Assembly: GCF_003265705.1 (NCBI RefSeq)
Contig: NW_020312788.1
Span: forward strand, 9,194,122 to 9,258,121
DNA length: 64,000 bases
Direction: 5' to 3'
Source of the DNA: Callorhinus ursinus
Taxonomy: Eukaryota > Chordata > Mammalia > Carnivora > Otariidae
The notes beneath the pieces are model-generated. The model saw nothing but the letters and a program-made list of their open reading frames with translations, had not been told where the DNA came from and ran no database searches. The translations under genes were made by a program, and so were the position numbers. Shown piece after piece: positions 11,746-23,350 of this stretch. The stretch's first letter is position 1. The number at the start of each line of letters is the position of its first letter.

Positions 11746-12942
11746 TCATCAAGCATCAAAAATAAATAAATAAATAATAAATAAATAAGAACACCTCCCA
11801 GAGAAAAGCAATAAAATACACTCCTTTAAAAAAAAATAAAAGAAGAAAAGAAATCACATGTTTTCTAGGGTAACCCACATCCAGTGATTGAGGAAGTAAG
11901 CAATTTAAAGGCCCAGCAATTTTGGCCTGACCTAGGACAACTCTAGAGCTTCCCACTGAGTTGGCCAAGGCTTTGTCAGGCCTACTTCACAGTTCAACTT
12001 CTTCCTCTGTTCCATACTGCTTCTTCATCCATCCCTAACAAACATCTTGCATCCGCATTCAGTCTTAGTGCCGACTCCCGGAGAACCCAACCTCCAGAAG
12101 TTGGTGCCAGAAGTAGTCTCAAAAAATGCACAGTAAGATGGGGCTTTGCAACAAGAGCTCTCACTGCCTGACAATGAGGACCCCATCACTGTTGGGCAAG
12201 TAGAACACAACACCAGTTGGTAATCCAGTTGTTAAAACTTTCCTGGTGGTGAATTAGGAGGAGGTACTGGTAGAAGGGAAAGTATTAGCATGGAGGAAAT
12301 AATAACAATAAGGGTAATGAGGTTAGATTAGTACTTCTAAATCCCACAGGTGCTTTACAAGAGATAATGGACAAATAAGAGTGAGTAACAGGTAACTGAA
12401 AACCAGATGTGAAAGCCAGAAGACCCTCTCAACTGTATACAAAAAAGCTCTCGTTTCCACAGGAAGAAGGCAGACAAAGCAAGGACCAAGCCCAGAATTT
12501 AACTGTCAGAGGAACTGAACTGAAGCAGGTCTGAGTGTAAAGGTCAGGAACTTGGTTGGGAAAACCTTTGACTTGGACACATGTAATGTGGACATATTGC
12601 TGAATATTCACCAAAGATTTGTGACTCCCTAGACTCCTTTTAACCTAGTGAGGCTGTAGAAGTGGCCCCCTTCCTACTAAGAGCTAATACCTCCAACCTC
12701 TATCCTCCCACCCACCTCCAGCCCATTTCCACTCATCCCCACCTATCTCCAATCCAGGTGCTAGAAAACAATTCAGAGGCCTCTGCCAGGCAAAGCAACA
12801 TGGACCCTCCTCGGTACCTAGCCCTACTCCCCCTCCTATCTCCTGGACCTATAATTAAGATTAAATGGCAGCATAACCCAGCCAAGGAAATGCTGGTCCT
12901 TATAAGAGAGAAATGGACCTACAGTTAATACAAGCTGCAAAA

Positions 12943-13026
12943 ACTAATGAGTCATTGAACACTACATCAAAAACTAATGATGTACTATATGTTGGCTAAT
13001 TGAATTTAAATTAAAAAAAAAAAAAG
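12943..13026 (+). mobile_element. Very short L1 3'-end insertion with target-site duplication
   Basis: Only about 84 bp of L1 3' UTR (ACTAATGATGTACTATATGT ... poly(A)) was inserted. It is bracketed by an 11-base repeat, AAGCTGCAAAA, at 12932-12942 and 13027-13037. It lies inside the ERV interior, so it is younger than the provirus. Confidence 0.8.
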
Positions 13027-13149
13027 AAGCTGCAAAATCTAGCCAGTTTAAAAACAAAAACCTGGCAAGTACGTGTGGGACAAGGTTCTGAAGGTGCTTA
13101 ATTAAGAGCACCAGAGCATAAAATTGGATAAGAAAGTTTATTCACTTAG

Positions 13150-13500
13150 GAGCACTCTCCTAAGATTAAATTTTTTTCCAGCTCTATTGAGATATTATTG
13201 ACATATAGCATATGTAACTTTAAGCTGTACAACATGATAATTTGATGCAGGTATATATTGTGAAATGATTACTACAATATAGTTAAGGAACACCACCATC
13301 CCCTCACATGATTAACATTTCTTTCTGGTGGTAACAACATTTAAGATCTACTCTCTTCAAAACTTTCAAGTATATAATACAGTACAGTTAATTATATTCA
13401 CCATTCTGTAAATTAGATTCCCCAGAACTTACTCATCTTTAAGCTAGAAGTTTGTGCCCTTTGACCAACATCTCCTCATGTCCTCCACCCTCCTAAAGAT
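13150..13500 (-). mobile_element. Old L1 3'-UTR-like fragment inside the ERV
   Basis: The run TCTATTGAGATATTATTGAC ... GTACAACATGATAATTTGAT ... TTGACCAACATCTCCTCATG is typical of inverted 3' UTR sequence of middle-aged mammalian L1 elements. Boundaries are approximate. Confidence 0.6.
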
Positions 13501-14969
13501 GAAGAATTTAACACCCTGGCAGGGACCCCTAGGAGATAATGTGAACTTGTTACTACGGTGGCTCTTAGAAACACAGAAAAAGTGATTGTCCACACTGAAT
13601 AAAGCTGAAATGCCAGAACGGCTGTGGCAAATAGTGGATAGGATTAAAAGCTCAGGGAACTAGACCGAAACATATGTATAGCTAGAAGATCCACCAGTTT
13701 ATTATGTTCCACTGGAAGACCAAGAGAACACACTACTTAATTTACCAAGACCATAAGGAATATACTAGTTAGAGGGGCACCAGCATCACTAAAAATTTAG
13801 TCATGGCTCTCCTCTACAGGCTTGGGATGACAGCAGGAGAACTTGGTTCACAAACAGTAATGGGGATAATAGGATCCCCAAAATAGAAGCCAGGTGAGCA
13901 GTTTACTGCCAAAAGCCAAGGAGTCATAATTATCATAATGACCAAGAAGGCAGGAATGACAGCCAAAGGAGTCTTGATGTGCAGAGAGTTTTAGAGTTAC
14001 AGAGATGGTTAACAGAACATGGAGTCCCTAGGGGAAAATTAGATGGAGAACAAAAAGGGGTACCACTCAGTTTATACCAAGAGAATAAATTAAGGATAGA
14101 TAACTGGAGGCTGAGAGTGATTGTGTACAAAAAAATTAACAATCCCTAACCCTGTTTTGTATCTGAGCCAATTTTTCAATGATTGAAGAGGTGGCCAGAT
14201 CCACGGAATGAAGATCCCTGTAACACATGGCAAGTTATTCATGGTAATGATTTCCCTAGTCCCCCAAAGGGACCTCTGGGCATCTACTTGGGAAACTACA
14301 CATTGAGAAAAGGGGCATATAAGACATTTTGAGGACCATTAAGCACAGAGATTGAATTGACAATATTTAGCAGCCTGAAAACATCATCATGTCTTCCCTA
14401 TTAGTGTGGAGGCATATGGGGATAAATGTAGTCCTGGGCAAGGCCCTACCTACAGTGGATTCACTAGGTCCACAGAGTCATCCAGTGGTCATTTCCCTGG
14501 TCTCCAAATGCATAATTAGAATTAATATATTTAGCAATTGGCCAAACCCCCACATTGGTCCTTGGTGTAAGAACTAGCATAGAGAGGAAAACCAAATGGA
14601 AGGCCCTGAAACTGCTCCTCACCCAAACCAAAAACAATATCATACTCCAAAGGAATAGCAACTTTAAGAATGTAAAAGAATATTGGCCCCATTCTATCCC
14701 ATCTAGTTCACCAGTCTAGCCCCTGCAAAAAAATGATTAGCTTCTAGATGATGACTAAACTGTCAAAACTCAACCCACAAACAGCCCCAATCACAGCCAC
14801 TATGCCAGATGTGCTATCTTTGCTAGACGTAATACAGCCTGAGATACACGGTAAAAGCCACTGATATGGTGCATATGTTCTCTCCTATGCCAGTCAGAAA
14901 ACAAGATCAAAAAGAGTTCGAATTCACATGAACCAGACAACAGCATACATTAACAATTTTGTTCCAAGG

Positions 14970-15197
14970 CTGTGCTAACTCATGTTGTCTGTCATAATGT
15001 GTCCAAAGAGACTGTACCATTTGGACATCCCAAAGAATATCACACTGATCCATTACATCAATTACATTATATTGATTGGGCCAAATGAACAAGAGGTGGC
15101 TAGGATGCTAGAGGCCTTGCTAAGAAACATACACTCCAGAGAGTGGGAGATTAACCTCAAGAAGATTTTGGAGTCTGCAATGCCAGTATATTTTTAG
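14970..15197 (+). pseudogene. Remnant of ERV pol (reverse transcriptase region)
   Basis: The translated piece at 14982-15197 has the general character of the reverse-transcriptase palm: a hydrophobic HYINY core, then LIGPNEQEVARMLEALLRNI. Both catalytic aspartates expected in the core are replaced. Flanking frames are closed by stops, so it is dead. Confidence 0.5.
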
Positions 15198-16052
15198 TAG
15201 GAGTCCAGTGGTTAGGAGCAGGGCCAAAGTAAAAGACAAATTGGTATATTTTGCATCTTTTTCCATGAAGAAGAATGGCCTAGCTGGCTGGTCAGGTACC
15301 TAAAAGTAAAAAAAAAAAAAAAGATTAGAAAATCAGAAGGCATTGGGTACAGAAACATGGATGGATATATGGGAATGGGAGCAAAGTGTAAAGATTTTTG
15401 TATCACATGTTAACCATCAGAAAGTATCCATCACAGAAGAGGCAAAAAATAACCAAGTAAATAACTGTCAGTTGATGCCATCAAGTCTCTGTTATTGACT
15501 ACCCCCAGTGTTGGCAGAAAAAAACGCATTAATGAAGTGGCCCCAGTAGGAGAATTGGAAGCTATGCATAAGCCCAACATGCATTCCCACTCAAGGTCTG
15601 ATATAGCTAGCGCCACCTACCACTAAATGTCCAACATCCAACAACGAAGACCAATGCTGAATCCCTGTTATGACATCATACCTCTAGAAAATTAACCAGA
15701 CTCTGTAGCAAGTTAACTACGTTAGGCCCCTTCCATTCTTGAAAGGCCAGTAGTTAATTCTCACAGAAACAGATATTCCAGGTGTAGGTTTTCCTTCTTG
15801 CATGCAGGGCCTCATCTACACACTGAGAGTTTATGGCATGTTCAATCCACTGGCACAGGATCCCATGTAATATGATACCACACCAGGGGAACCAATTTTC
15901 AGCAAAGGGGTGCAGGAGTGTTCCTGTGGTCATGGGATCCAATAGTCACCTCATATGCCATACTATCCAGAAGCTGCTAGTCTGACAGAGCACTGAAATG
16001 GCCTGCTAGGGGCACAACTAAAACACCAGCTCAGAGACAGGACTTTTTAAGA

Positions 16053-16480
16053 ATGGAGTGTCACCCTCCAGGCACAATACTCACTAGATTGAAGTCTTTT
16101 TTACGAAATAATGTCCCCAACAGAAAGAATATATGGTCTGAGAAACAAAAGGCAGACACAGGCATGGCTCTACTTATCGTTACTACTACTGGCCCACTGG
16201 AGGACTCTTTGTTTCCCATTATTGCAGCTTTGAACTCTGCAGAGCTAGAGGTCCTGATCCTCAGAGTGGGCACAATTTTACCAGGAAATAGAGCAATAAT
16301 CCCACTATATTATAAGCTTTGTGCTGCTACCTGGGCACTTTTGGGATCCTCATGTCCAAGTGCCATTAGGCAAGAAGAGAAATCACCATCTTGCTTATCA
16401 GAAGAAGATAGGACTACTGTTACCTATTGGGGCAGGGAAGAATAGGAGTGAAACACATAATTCTCCTGGGCACCTTTTGG
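16053..16480 (+). pseudogene. Remnant of ERV pol 3' region, dUTPase-like
   Basis: A 130-codon open frame includes GTILPGNRAIIPLYYKLCAA near its middle, which recalls the trimeric dUTPase fold found in some retroviral polyproteins. The expected downstream catalytic motifs are not intact, and a stop follows at 16443. It could be a chance open frame. Confidence 0.35.
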
Positions 16481-17010
16481 TATTCTCGTGCTAGACTGTC
16501 ACTATAAATAGCCAATTACAGCAAACTTCCCTGAGAAGGGAATGGTAATCAGGGTCACGGACCCATCAAGGCCTGGCTCATGTCACTAGATAAGCCGTTG
16601 AGGCCAACAGAGTAGCCAGCGAGGGTTAGAGAAATTTAAACTGGATAGTGAAGGGAAAAAACAGTATCAACTACAGCACAGAGACCAACTGCACTGACAG
16701 AGACTATAGCTTGTCCTACTAACCTCCCTCTTCTAAGGCTCCCGCAGAAAGGGAGGACCATCAGAAACCAGACAGAGCTATGTCCCAAACATACAGGGAG
16801 AAGTGGATCTAAACAGTGCTACAGATGAGTTGTGGTACCTGGAGGTCCCCACAGTTGGGCTAAGGCTTTACTGGGTCTGCACAGCAGTTTGACTTCTTCC
16901 TCTGCACATTCTTGCTTCCCCCCATTTTCTCTCACAGGTGTTATCCCCTAATAAATATTTTATACCCAAAATTCTCTCTACTGCCAGAGAACGCAACATG
17001 AAACAAAGGT

Positions 17011-17685
17011 CTGCCTAAAGCCTATTGTTTTTGCTCCCCCACTAACTTTGTAAGCCTAATAATTCTTTCCTACTTAAACTCTCTAGAGGGACTCCATTGC
17101 CTGCAACTGTGAACTTTGACCAATACCAGCGTCAATATGTTATTCAAATACAAAGGCAATAGTCAGACATCTTCAAATTTTAAGGAACACAGAGATTATG
17201 AAAACACTATTCCATCTTGCCAATCAGCCATTTAAGAGGTTAACCAAACTAAAGAATTGAGGAATGAAAAAGCCATGGTCTAAAAACAAATAAAAATAAA
17301 ACACAAGATTGTTGACAGTGAACTCATTTATATATATATTACTAATAAAGAACAACAGGACAACTGCAGAAATTACAGTTAATAGACTATGGATATTATA
17401 AACATAGAAAATGTAACAACAATCATATAACTTAAAAAGTTGGAGGGTGGTAAGCCAGGAAGATGTAAAAGAGAGCTAATATTCTCACTTTTCACAGCAG
17501 AGTGTCAATCAATTCTGTCTAAAATTAAAACAGTCATTTAATAAGACATAATGCTCTAGCTTCTTAGTTTTGTCGTAATCTTTTTAAATCATTAATCAGA
17601 ATCTTAAAAGAAATAAATCCTGTGGTAAAGAGGCATTTATTTGAAACTCAACATTGCTTTACTTTAACTTTGGTCTCTTTTACCT
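17011..17685. other. AT-rich stretch, nothing recognised
   Basis: No gene and no clear repeat. A short TA run lies at 17329-17338. Confidence 0.4.
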
Positions 17686-17689
17686 CTAT

Positions 17690-18090
17690 TAAATTCACAT
17701 AAGATAAAATTTAATATTTAAAATGGAATCTACAGTATGATCCACTTTTATAAAACTATTTTTATATCTTCCATCCTGCACTATCTCTTTATGTCTATAG
17801 TTCTGCCTATACATACATATACATGTGTTTGTGCATATATATGTATGTTTACAGTTCTGCATATAGGAAGAAAGTTATCTGCATAAAGTTCTGCATGAAC
17901 AAAGATACCTGGAATAATATTTATCTAAGGTTAATGATAGTAATTTCTGAATGGTACTATTTAGGCTATTTTTTTTACTTTAATTTTTGTACTTTCTCAC
18001 ACTGTTTGAATTATTTACAGTGAGCATATATAATTTTTCCCAAAAGCAACGAAAAGAAGCAAAGGTCGGATATTTAAAATTTTGTGTGCA
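17690..18090 (+). mobile_element. Old L1/HAL1-type 3' UTR fragment (probable)
   Basis: The T-rich run with TTTTTGTACTTTCTCACACT, TTGAATTATTTACAGTGAGC and ATATATAATTTTT resembles the 3' UTR of ancient L1/HAL1 elements. It is interrupted by the next SINE. Confidence 0.45.
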
Positions 18091-18092
18091 CA

Positions 18093-18296
18093 GGGCACCT
18101 GGGTGGCTCAGTCGGTTAAGCATCTGCCTTTGGCTCAGATCATGATCCCAGGGTCTTGGGATTGAGCCCCTCGTGGAGGCCCACATCTGGCTCCATGCTC
18201 AGCAGGGAGCCTGCTTCTCCCTCTCCCTCTGCTGCTCCTCCCGCTTGCTCACTCTCTTTCCCTCAATAAATAAATCTTTAAAAATTTTTAAAAAAT
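18093..18296 (+). mobile_element. CAN-SINE
   Basis: Starts GGGCACCTGGGTGGCTCAGT and ends AATAAATAAATC plus an A-rich tail. A near-perfect target duplication flanks it: AAAATTTTGTGTGC before and AAAATTCTGTGTGC after. Confidence 0.93.
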
Positions 18297-18310
18297 AAAA
18301 TTCTGTGTGC

Positions 18311-19577
18311 TATGCTAAAGCCACAGATTTTTTTTAATAAATTTCTGAGGATCAAAGCTCTTGAACTACTTTAAGATAGAAATTAAAGCCATATGAATAG
18401 GTGCGATCTCCCAAGAAGATTAGAAAAAGAGAAGAAGATAACCAAATATATTTAATTTTTATTCCTGAGGAGCAGGAACAAAGAGAAGAGAAATACACTA
18501 AGAAAATTCAGAAGTTGGAGCAGTAAGAAGAAAATCAGGATACTATGCTATCATGAAAAACAAGAGAGGACCCAGTGGTCAGCATGATCAAACACTACAG
18601 AGAGGCCACATACGACACAACTGAAAAAAGCCAAGAAATTACTAGTAATCATGAAAAGAATGCTTTCAATACTGTGATTGAAAGTGGAAGCCAGATTGTG
18701 GTGGTTCATGAGTGAATGACTTATAACGAAGCATATACTATTCATTGTGAGAGTCTGGGTAAGGAGGAAAGAAAAGATCTTAAGCTGCTGTATAGTTTAG
18801 AGAGAATAAGAAATTTTTTGTGATTTTCTAAGATGATAAAGACTTCAGAATATGCATATGATGAAAGAAAACTGTCTATAGAAAAGGAGATGTTGAAGAT
18901 AAAGAATAAAAAATGATGGGACAGTATCTCAGAAAAATAAAGAAGCATGCATTCGAAGCAAAGAGGGAAAAAACTGGACAGCACTTTGAGATGAAAGAAC
19001 CTAAAAATAAATCCAGAAAGAAGTAAGTTTCATGGAGAAGAGGAAATTGGGAGAATTGGTATGTCCACTAATTGCTTCATTTATAATAATTGAATTCAAA
19101 GATATCTTTTTAAGTTGATACATCACAATTTAAGTATAAGCATATTTAGCAGTACAACAGTAACACTTAAGAAAGATTACATAATTAACTAAAATAAGAT
19201 GGTGAAGGAGTGTAAAGGAAAACAAAGAAAACACACTAATGTTATCATTGCTCAGAGTAGGGAAACAACAGATACTGTTTAAAATAAGAGGACTAAACAT
19301 ATTGCATAAAGGTGTAGTTATAAAAGGAACTATTAAGATAAAAACATAAAACTTCTCTAAGAACAGAAGAATTACACAAAAAAAGGAAAAGAAAAAACAG
19401 AATAAAGACTTTTTGAAAAATTATTAAAGTGGAAAACGATGAAAATTATTATGAATTAAAAAATTAAAATTAAAAGCAAACATCTGTTACATTTGTAAGT
19501 GCAAATGAGTTTAATTCAATCATTAGAAGAAAAATATTTTTAGAATGGATCACAAAGCAAAACCCAATTCTATAGTG
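18311..19577. other. Purine-rich stretch, no gene recognised
   Basis: A-rich sequence closed in all frames. Part of 18560-18720 (GAGAGGCCACATACGACACA, GAAGCCAGATTGTGGTGG) reads like an old interspersed repeat I cannot name with confidence. Confidence 0.35.
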
Positions 19578-19980
19578 CAACAGTTCTCAAACATTTTTGA
19601 CCTCAGGAGCCACACTCTCTAAACTCTTAAAAATTATAGAGGACCCCAAAGAGTGTCTGTTTGTGTAGATAATATCTATTGATATTTATTGTTTTGGAAA
19701 TTAAAACTGAAATTTTTATTTATTTATTATTTATTATATAAATAATTTCATTATTAGTTTTTTTAATTCATTTAAAAATAACAAGCCATTAAATGTTACC
19801 ATAAATAATATATTTTAAAGAAAAAACTATATTTTCCAAAACAAAAGTTTAGTGAAAAGAATAAAATTATGTTACATATTTTGCAAATACTGTTAATATC
19901 TGGCTTGACATAGGACATCTGGATTGTCATAAATGCTTTTACATTCAACCTGTAAATTCTAGAAAACAGAAATAAAACAG
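19578..19980 (+). mobile_element. hAT-Charlie-type DNA transposon fragment
   Basis: It begins with a terminal-repeat-like CAACAGTTCTCAAACATTTT, then AGAGGACCCCAAAGAGTGTC, as in hAT-Charlie derived elements. The sequence continues with ACTATATTTTCCAAAACAAA and fades near 19980. The right terminal repeat was not found. Confidence 0.6.
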
Positions 19981-20390
19981 GCAACAGTATGATCACTATG
20001 TAATAACATTGGAAATTAACAAACCCAGAAAATAGGCTTTTATATCTGGAAATTTTAAAACTCTCTACAAAATAACTGTCAGGTCAAAGAAAAAATATAA
20101 ACCAAAATAGCAAAATTTTTAGAGAACACCAATAATGATAACAATATGTATTCAAATACAGTTGGCCTTTGAACAATATGGGAGCCAGGGCACTGACTCC
20201 ACACTGCCAAAAATCCATGTATAACTGTGACTCCCCAAAGACTTAACTACTAATAGCCTACTGTTGAGCCTTATCAACAACATAAACAGTCAATTAACAC
20301 ATATTTTGTATGTTATATGTATTATATACTGTATTCTTACAATAAAGTAAACTAGAGAAGAGAAAATGTTATTAAGAAGATCATAAGGAG

Positions 20391-20594
20391 GGGTGACTGG
20401 GTGGCTCAGTTGGTTGAGTGTACGCCTTCAGCTCGGGTCATGATCTCCAGGTCCAGGGATCGAGTCCCACATTGGGCTCCCTGCTCAGTGGGGAGCCTGC
20501 TTCTGCCCCTGCTCCTTCTCTCTCCCTCTTCCTCTCTCTCATGCACTCTCTCTCTAATAATAAATAAAACCTTAAAAAAAAAAGAAAGAAAGAA
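20391..20594 (+). mobile_element. CAN-SINE nested in Tigger element (first)
   Basis: Starts GGGGTGACTGGGTGGCTCAG, contains GGATCGAGTCCCACATTGGG and ends in an AATAAATAAAACC and AAAG-rich tail. The target word AATCATAGGGA follows it. Confidence 0.92.
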
Positions 20595-20606
20595 ATCATA
20601 GGGAAT

Positions 20607-20823
20607 GGGGCACCTGGGTGGGTGGCTCAGTCAGTTGGGCATCCGATTCTTGATTTCAGCTCAGGTAATGATCTCCAGGTTGTGATATCAAGCCCTGCAT
20701 TGGGCTCTGTGCTCAGCACAGAGTCTGCTTGAGATTCTCTCTCTCCCTCTCCCTCTGCCCCTTCCCCCACTCATGTGAACTCTCTAAATAAATACATAAA
20801 TAAAATCTTAAAAAAAAAAAAAA
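20607..20823 (+). mobile_element. CAN-SINE nested in Tigger element (second)
   Basis: Starts GGGGCACCTGGGTGGGTGGC, with a 4-base GGTG duplication in the head, and ends AATAAATACATAAATAAAAT plus an A-tail. AAATCATACAG follows. Confidence 0.92.
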
Positions 20824-21206
20824 GAAAATCATACAGAAGAGAAGATACATTTACAACACTACTGTATTTATTGAAAAAAAACTCCTGTGTAAGTGAACCC
20901 ATGCAGTTCAAGCCTCGTTGTTCAAGTCTCAACTGTATAATTTACCAAAACTGAACAAAAACAACACAGAAAACGTTAACAGACCAATGTCCATAGAAGC
21001 AACTGGAGAAATTGTTAAAGAGTAAGCTGTCCATCCCCAACCCCCAAAAAAGAATAGTTTCCAAGAATTTTATGAAAACCTTAAAGAAAGACTGTCCAGT
21101 GCTACTTGAACTGCCCAACTGCAAAGAGATAGAAAGAAAATGTCCATATATTTGTATGATATTGTATAACATTAACACAAAGCCTGACAAAGATTGCACC
21201 AAAAAA

Positions 21207-21411
21207 GGGGGCTCCGGGTGACACAGTCTGTTAAGCCTCCAACTCTTGGTTTCAACTCAGGTCATGATCTTGGGGTCTTGAGATGGAGCCCCGCGTCGGG
21301 CTCTGAGCTCAATGAGGAGTCTGCTGGAGTTTCTCTCTCCTTTTCCCTCTGCCCCTCCCCATGCTCACTCACTCTCTCTCTAATAAATAAATAAATCTTT
21401 AAAAAAAAAAG
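21207..21411 (+). mobile_element. CAN-SINE
   Basis: Diverged head GGGGCTCCGGGTGACACAGT, then TCATGATCTTGGGGTCTTGA and a CT-rich region, ending AATAAATAAATAAATC plus an A-tail. It sits inside old L1 sequence. Confidence 0.9.
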
Positions 21412-21901
21412 AAAACCACAGATCAATAACATTTAAGAAAATTTATGCAAAAATCTTAAGTAAAATATTACTAAATATAATCCAGGAGTACATTAAAAGA
21501 TACGTACATAAACACCTAGTAAGATTTGTTCCAGAAGTGCAAGGACGGTTGGAAATTATCAAGTGGGATTCGTTTCATAAATGCATTAGTTTGAAGCTAT
21601 TAATATAAAACCTTTATTGGTTCTAATAACAAAAAAACTTTATCTCTAAGGTGCTGAATAGGATTTGAAAAATCTATTTTTGACTAAAGAAAAAAACTGA
21701 ATGAAATATAAATACAAAGATACTTCCTGAATATGATAAAATATTTCTTTTGTGGCCCCAAAGCCTGCAGGTTTTATAGGAAACATAATTGATACTACAG
21801 TCAGGAAGAAGTAGCTACTATCACCACTATTCTTAAACGTGGACTGAATGGGCCAGTCAGTGCAATCATATGAAAATCCTGATGACGTGACTGAATACTT
21901 A

Positions 21902-21935
21902 TGGGGGGGGAAATATATATATATATATATATATA
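21902..21935. repeat. G-run plus (AT)n microsatellite
   Basis: Eight Gs are followed by AAA and about eleven AT units. Confidence 0.9.
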
Positions 21936-23350
21936 ATTGAATAGAGATGATAGACAGATAAATAGATAGACAGATATAGAGAGATATGACATGACTAGTT
22001 CTCACCAATGAATATAAGCAGAAGCACTGTGTGTCACTTCCCAGACAAAACTTTTAAAATGCAGGGTTTTTTGGGTTTTTTCATACTGTATCCTTCTCTG
22101 GCTAAATGTAGAGGACAGTAAGGCTCTATGGGATGGTGAAACCAAAAACCAAAAAGAGCCTTAGTCTCTATAAGCTCTGAATAGAGGAAAGCCATCCACT
22201 GAACAGGACTAGATTTATTGGCATTTAAGGCTAGAAGGGACAAGATGGACTATTCAATAGTCTTAGGAGAGGGTGATCACCTGAAAAAAAAAAAAAAAGA
22301 TATCCATACCTCAGATTGTATATGGCATAAATTTAAAGTGAATCAAGATTTAAAACCATAAGCCAGAATAGTACCATGACTCAAAATCCAGAGTTCATGG
22401 GAGAAATCAAAATAAAAAATAAACCTTCTGAACTACCATAAGCAAAGTAATGAGATAATAACAAACTGGTCAAAAAATATCTGCAAATCATATCACAAGC
22501 AAAGGGTTAATCTCACAAATTTATAAAGAGTTCATAAAAATTGATAAGAAGAAGACCAATACCCAATAGCAAAAAGAGCAAAAGAAAGATCAGATAAGTC
22601 CCAGGAAAGGAAATGTAAATGTTTTTAAATACATGACAAGATTCCCAGCCTCACTCAGGCAAGATAAAGAAATTAAATAAACTAAAACTATTCTCAGATA
22701 CCATTTTTACCTATCAGATTTGAAAAAAAATTCAAAATTGTAACAAAACCACTGCTGGAGAGTCCATAGGAAAACAGGGGATCTCATTTAACACTGGTGG
22801 AAGGATTAATTGGTATAATTTAGCAATATTTATCAGAATTACAAATGTATACATCTTCTGACTCAATGATTCCACTTCTGGATATATAGCCTACATTTAA
22901 ACTTACATGTGTGCAAAATATGTACAAGTTGACTTATTACAGCATTGTATATAATAGCAAAAGATAGGGAACAATTCAAATCTCCTTCAATAGAGGACTA
23001 GTTCTTTTTTTTAATTATGGTACATTTATATAATAAAATGTTATTCAAAAGAAAAAGAACAAGAAAGCTTTTTACTTACTTCTATAAAAAGATCTCTAGT
23101 ATCTATTATTAAGTTTCAAAAAAAAGAACAGAAAAGTAAAAATAGTATGCTACTTTTGTGTTTTTAAAAAGGGGGTAAACAGGACTACATATACATATTT
23201 GTTTCTGTTTGCATAAATGTAACTCTGGAAGGAAATACAAAAACAAATTTAAGTGTTTAAGTATGTTGGAGATCACTGGACAGATGGGGTAAGAGATTTC
23301 ATACTCCGTACCATTTTGAACCATGTGACCATATTATTATCTATTCAGTA

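Larger units (their letters stand above)
11937..17010 (+). mobile_element. Decayed endogenous retrovirus (class I-like), two LTR remnants and broken internal region
   Basis: Two diverged direct repeats flank the element. The left one, about 11960-12085, and the right one, about 16855-17000, share GGCTTT...CAGTT followed by a matching ACTTCTTCCTCTG. The right copy has CTAATAAATATT. The interior keeps pol-like traces. At 15030-15170 there is a reverse-transcriptase-like segment whose catalytic YxDD-type motif is replaced by a Tyr-Ile-Asn-Tyr reading. At about 16240-16480 there is a segment resembling a retroviral dUTPase-like domain. Stops are everywhere and no full gene survives. Two later L1-derived insertions sit inside. 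The family assignment is inference. Confidence 0.5.
20159..20935 (+). mobile_element. Tigger/pogo-type DNA transposon split by two SINEs
   Basis: Terminal inverted repeats are visible: CAGTTGGCCTTTGAACAA at the left, and TTGTTCAAGTCTCAACTG at the right, which is its inverse with a few changes. Each end is flanked by a TA target dinucleotide (20157-20158 and 20936-20937). No transposase frame is present, so it is non-autonomous. Two CAN-SINEs are nested at 20391-20595 and 20607-20824. Confidence 0.85.
20940..23350 (+). mobile_element. Ancient L1 ORF2/3' region, fragmented
   Basis: Phrases such as AACAGACCAATGTCCATAGAAG, AATTTATGCAAAAATC and ATTGTATATAATAGCAAAAG belong to old L1 ORF2 and its end. 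A CAN-SINE (21207-21411) and an (AT)n tract (21913-21935) lie within. All frames are closed. Confidence 0.6.
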
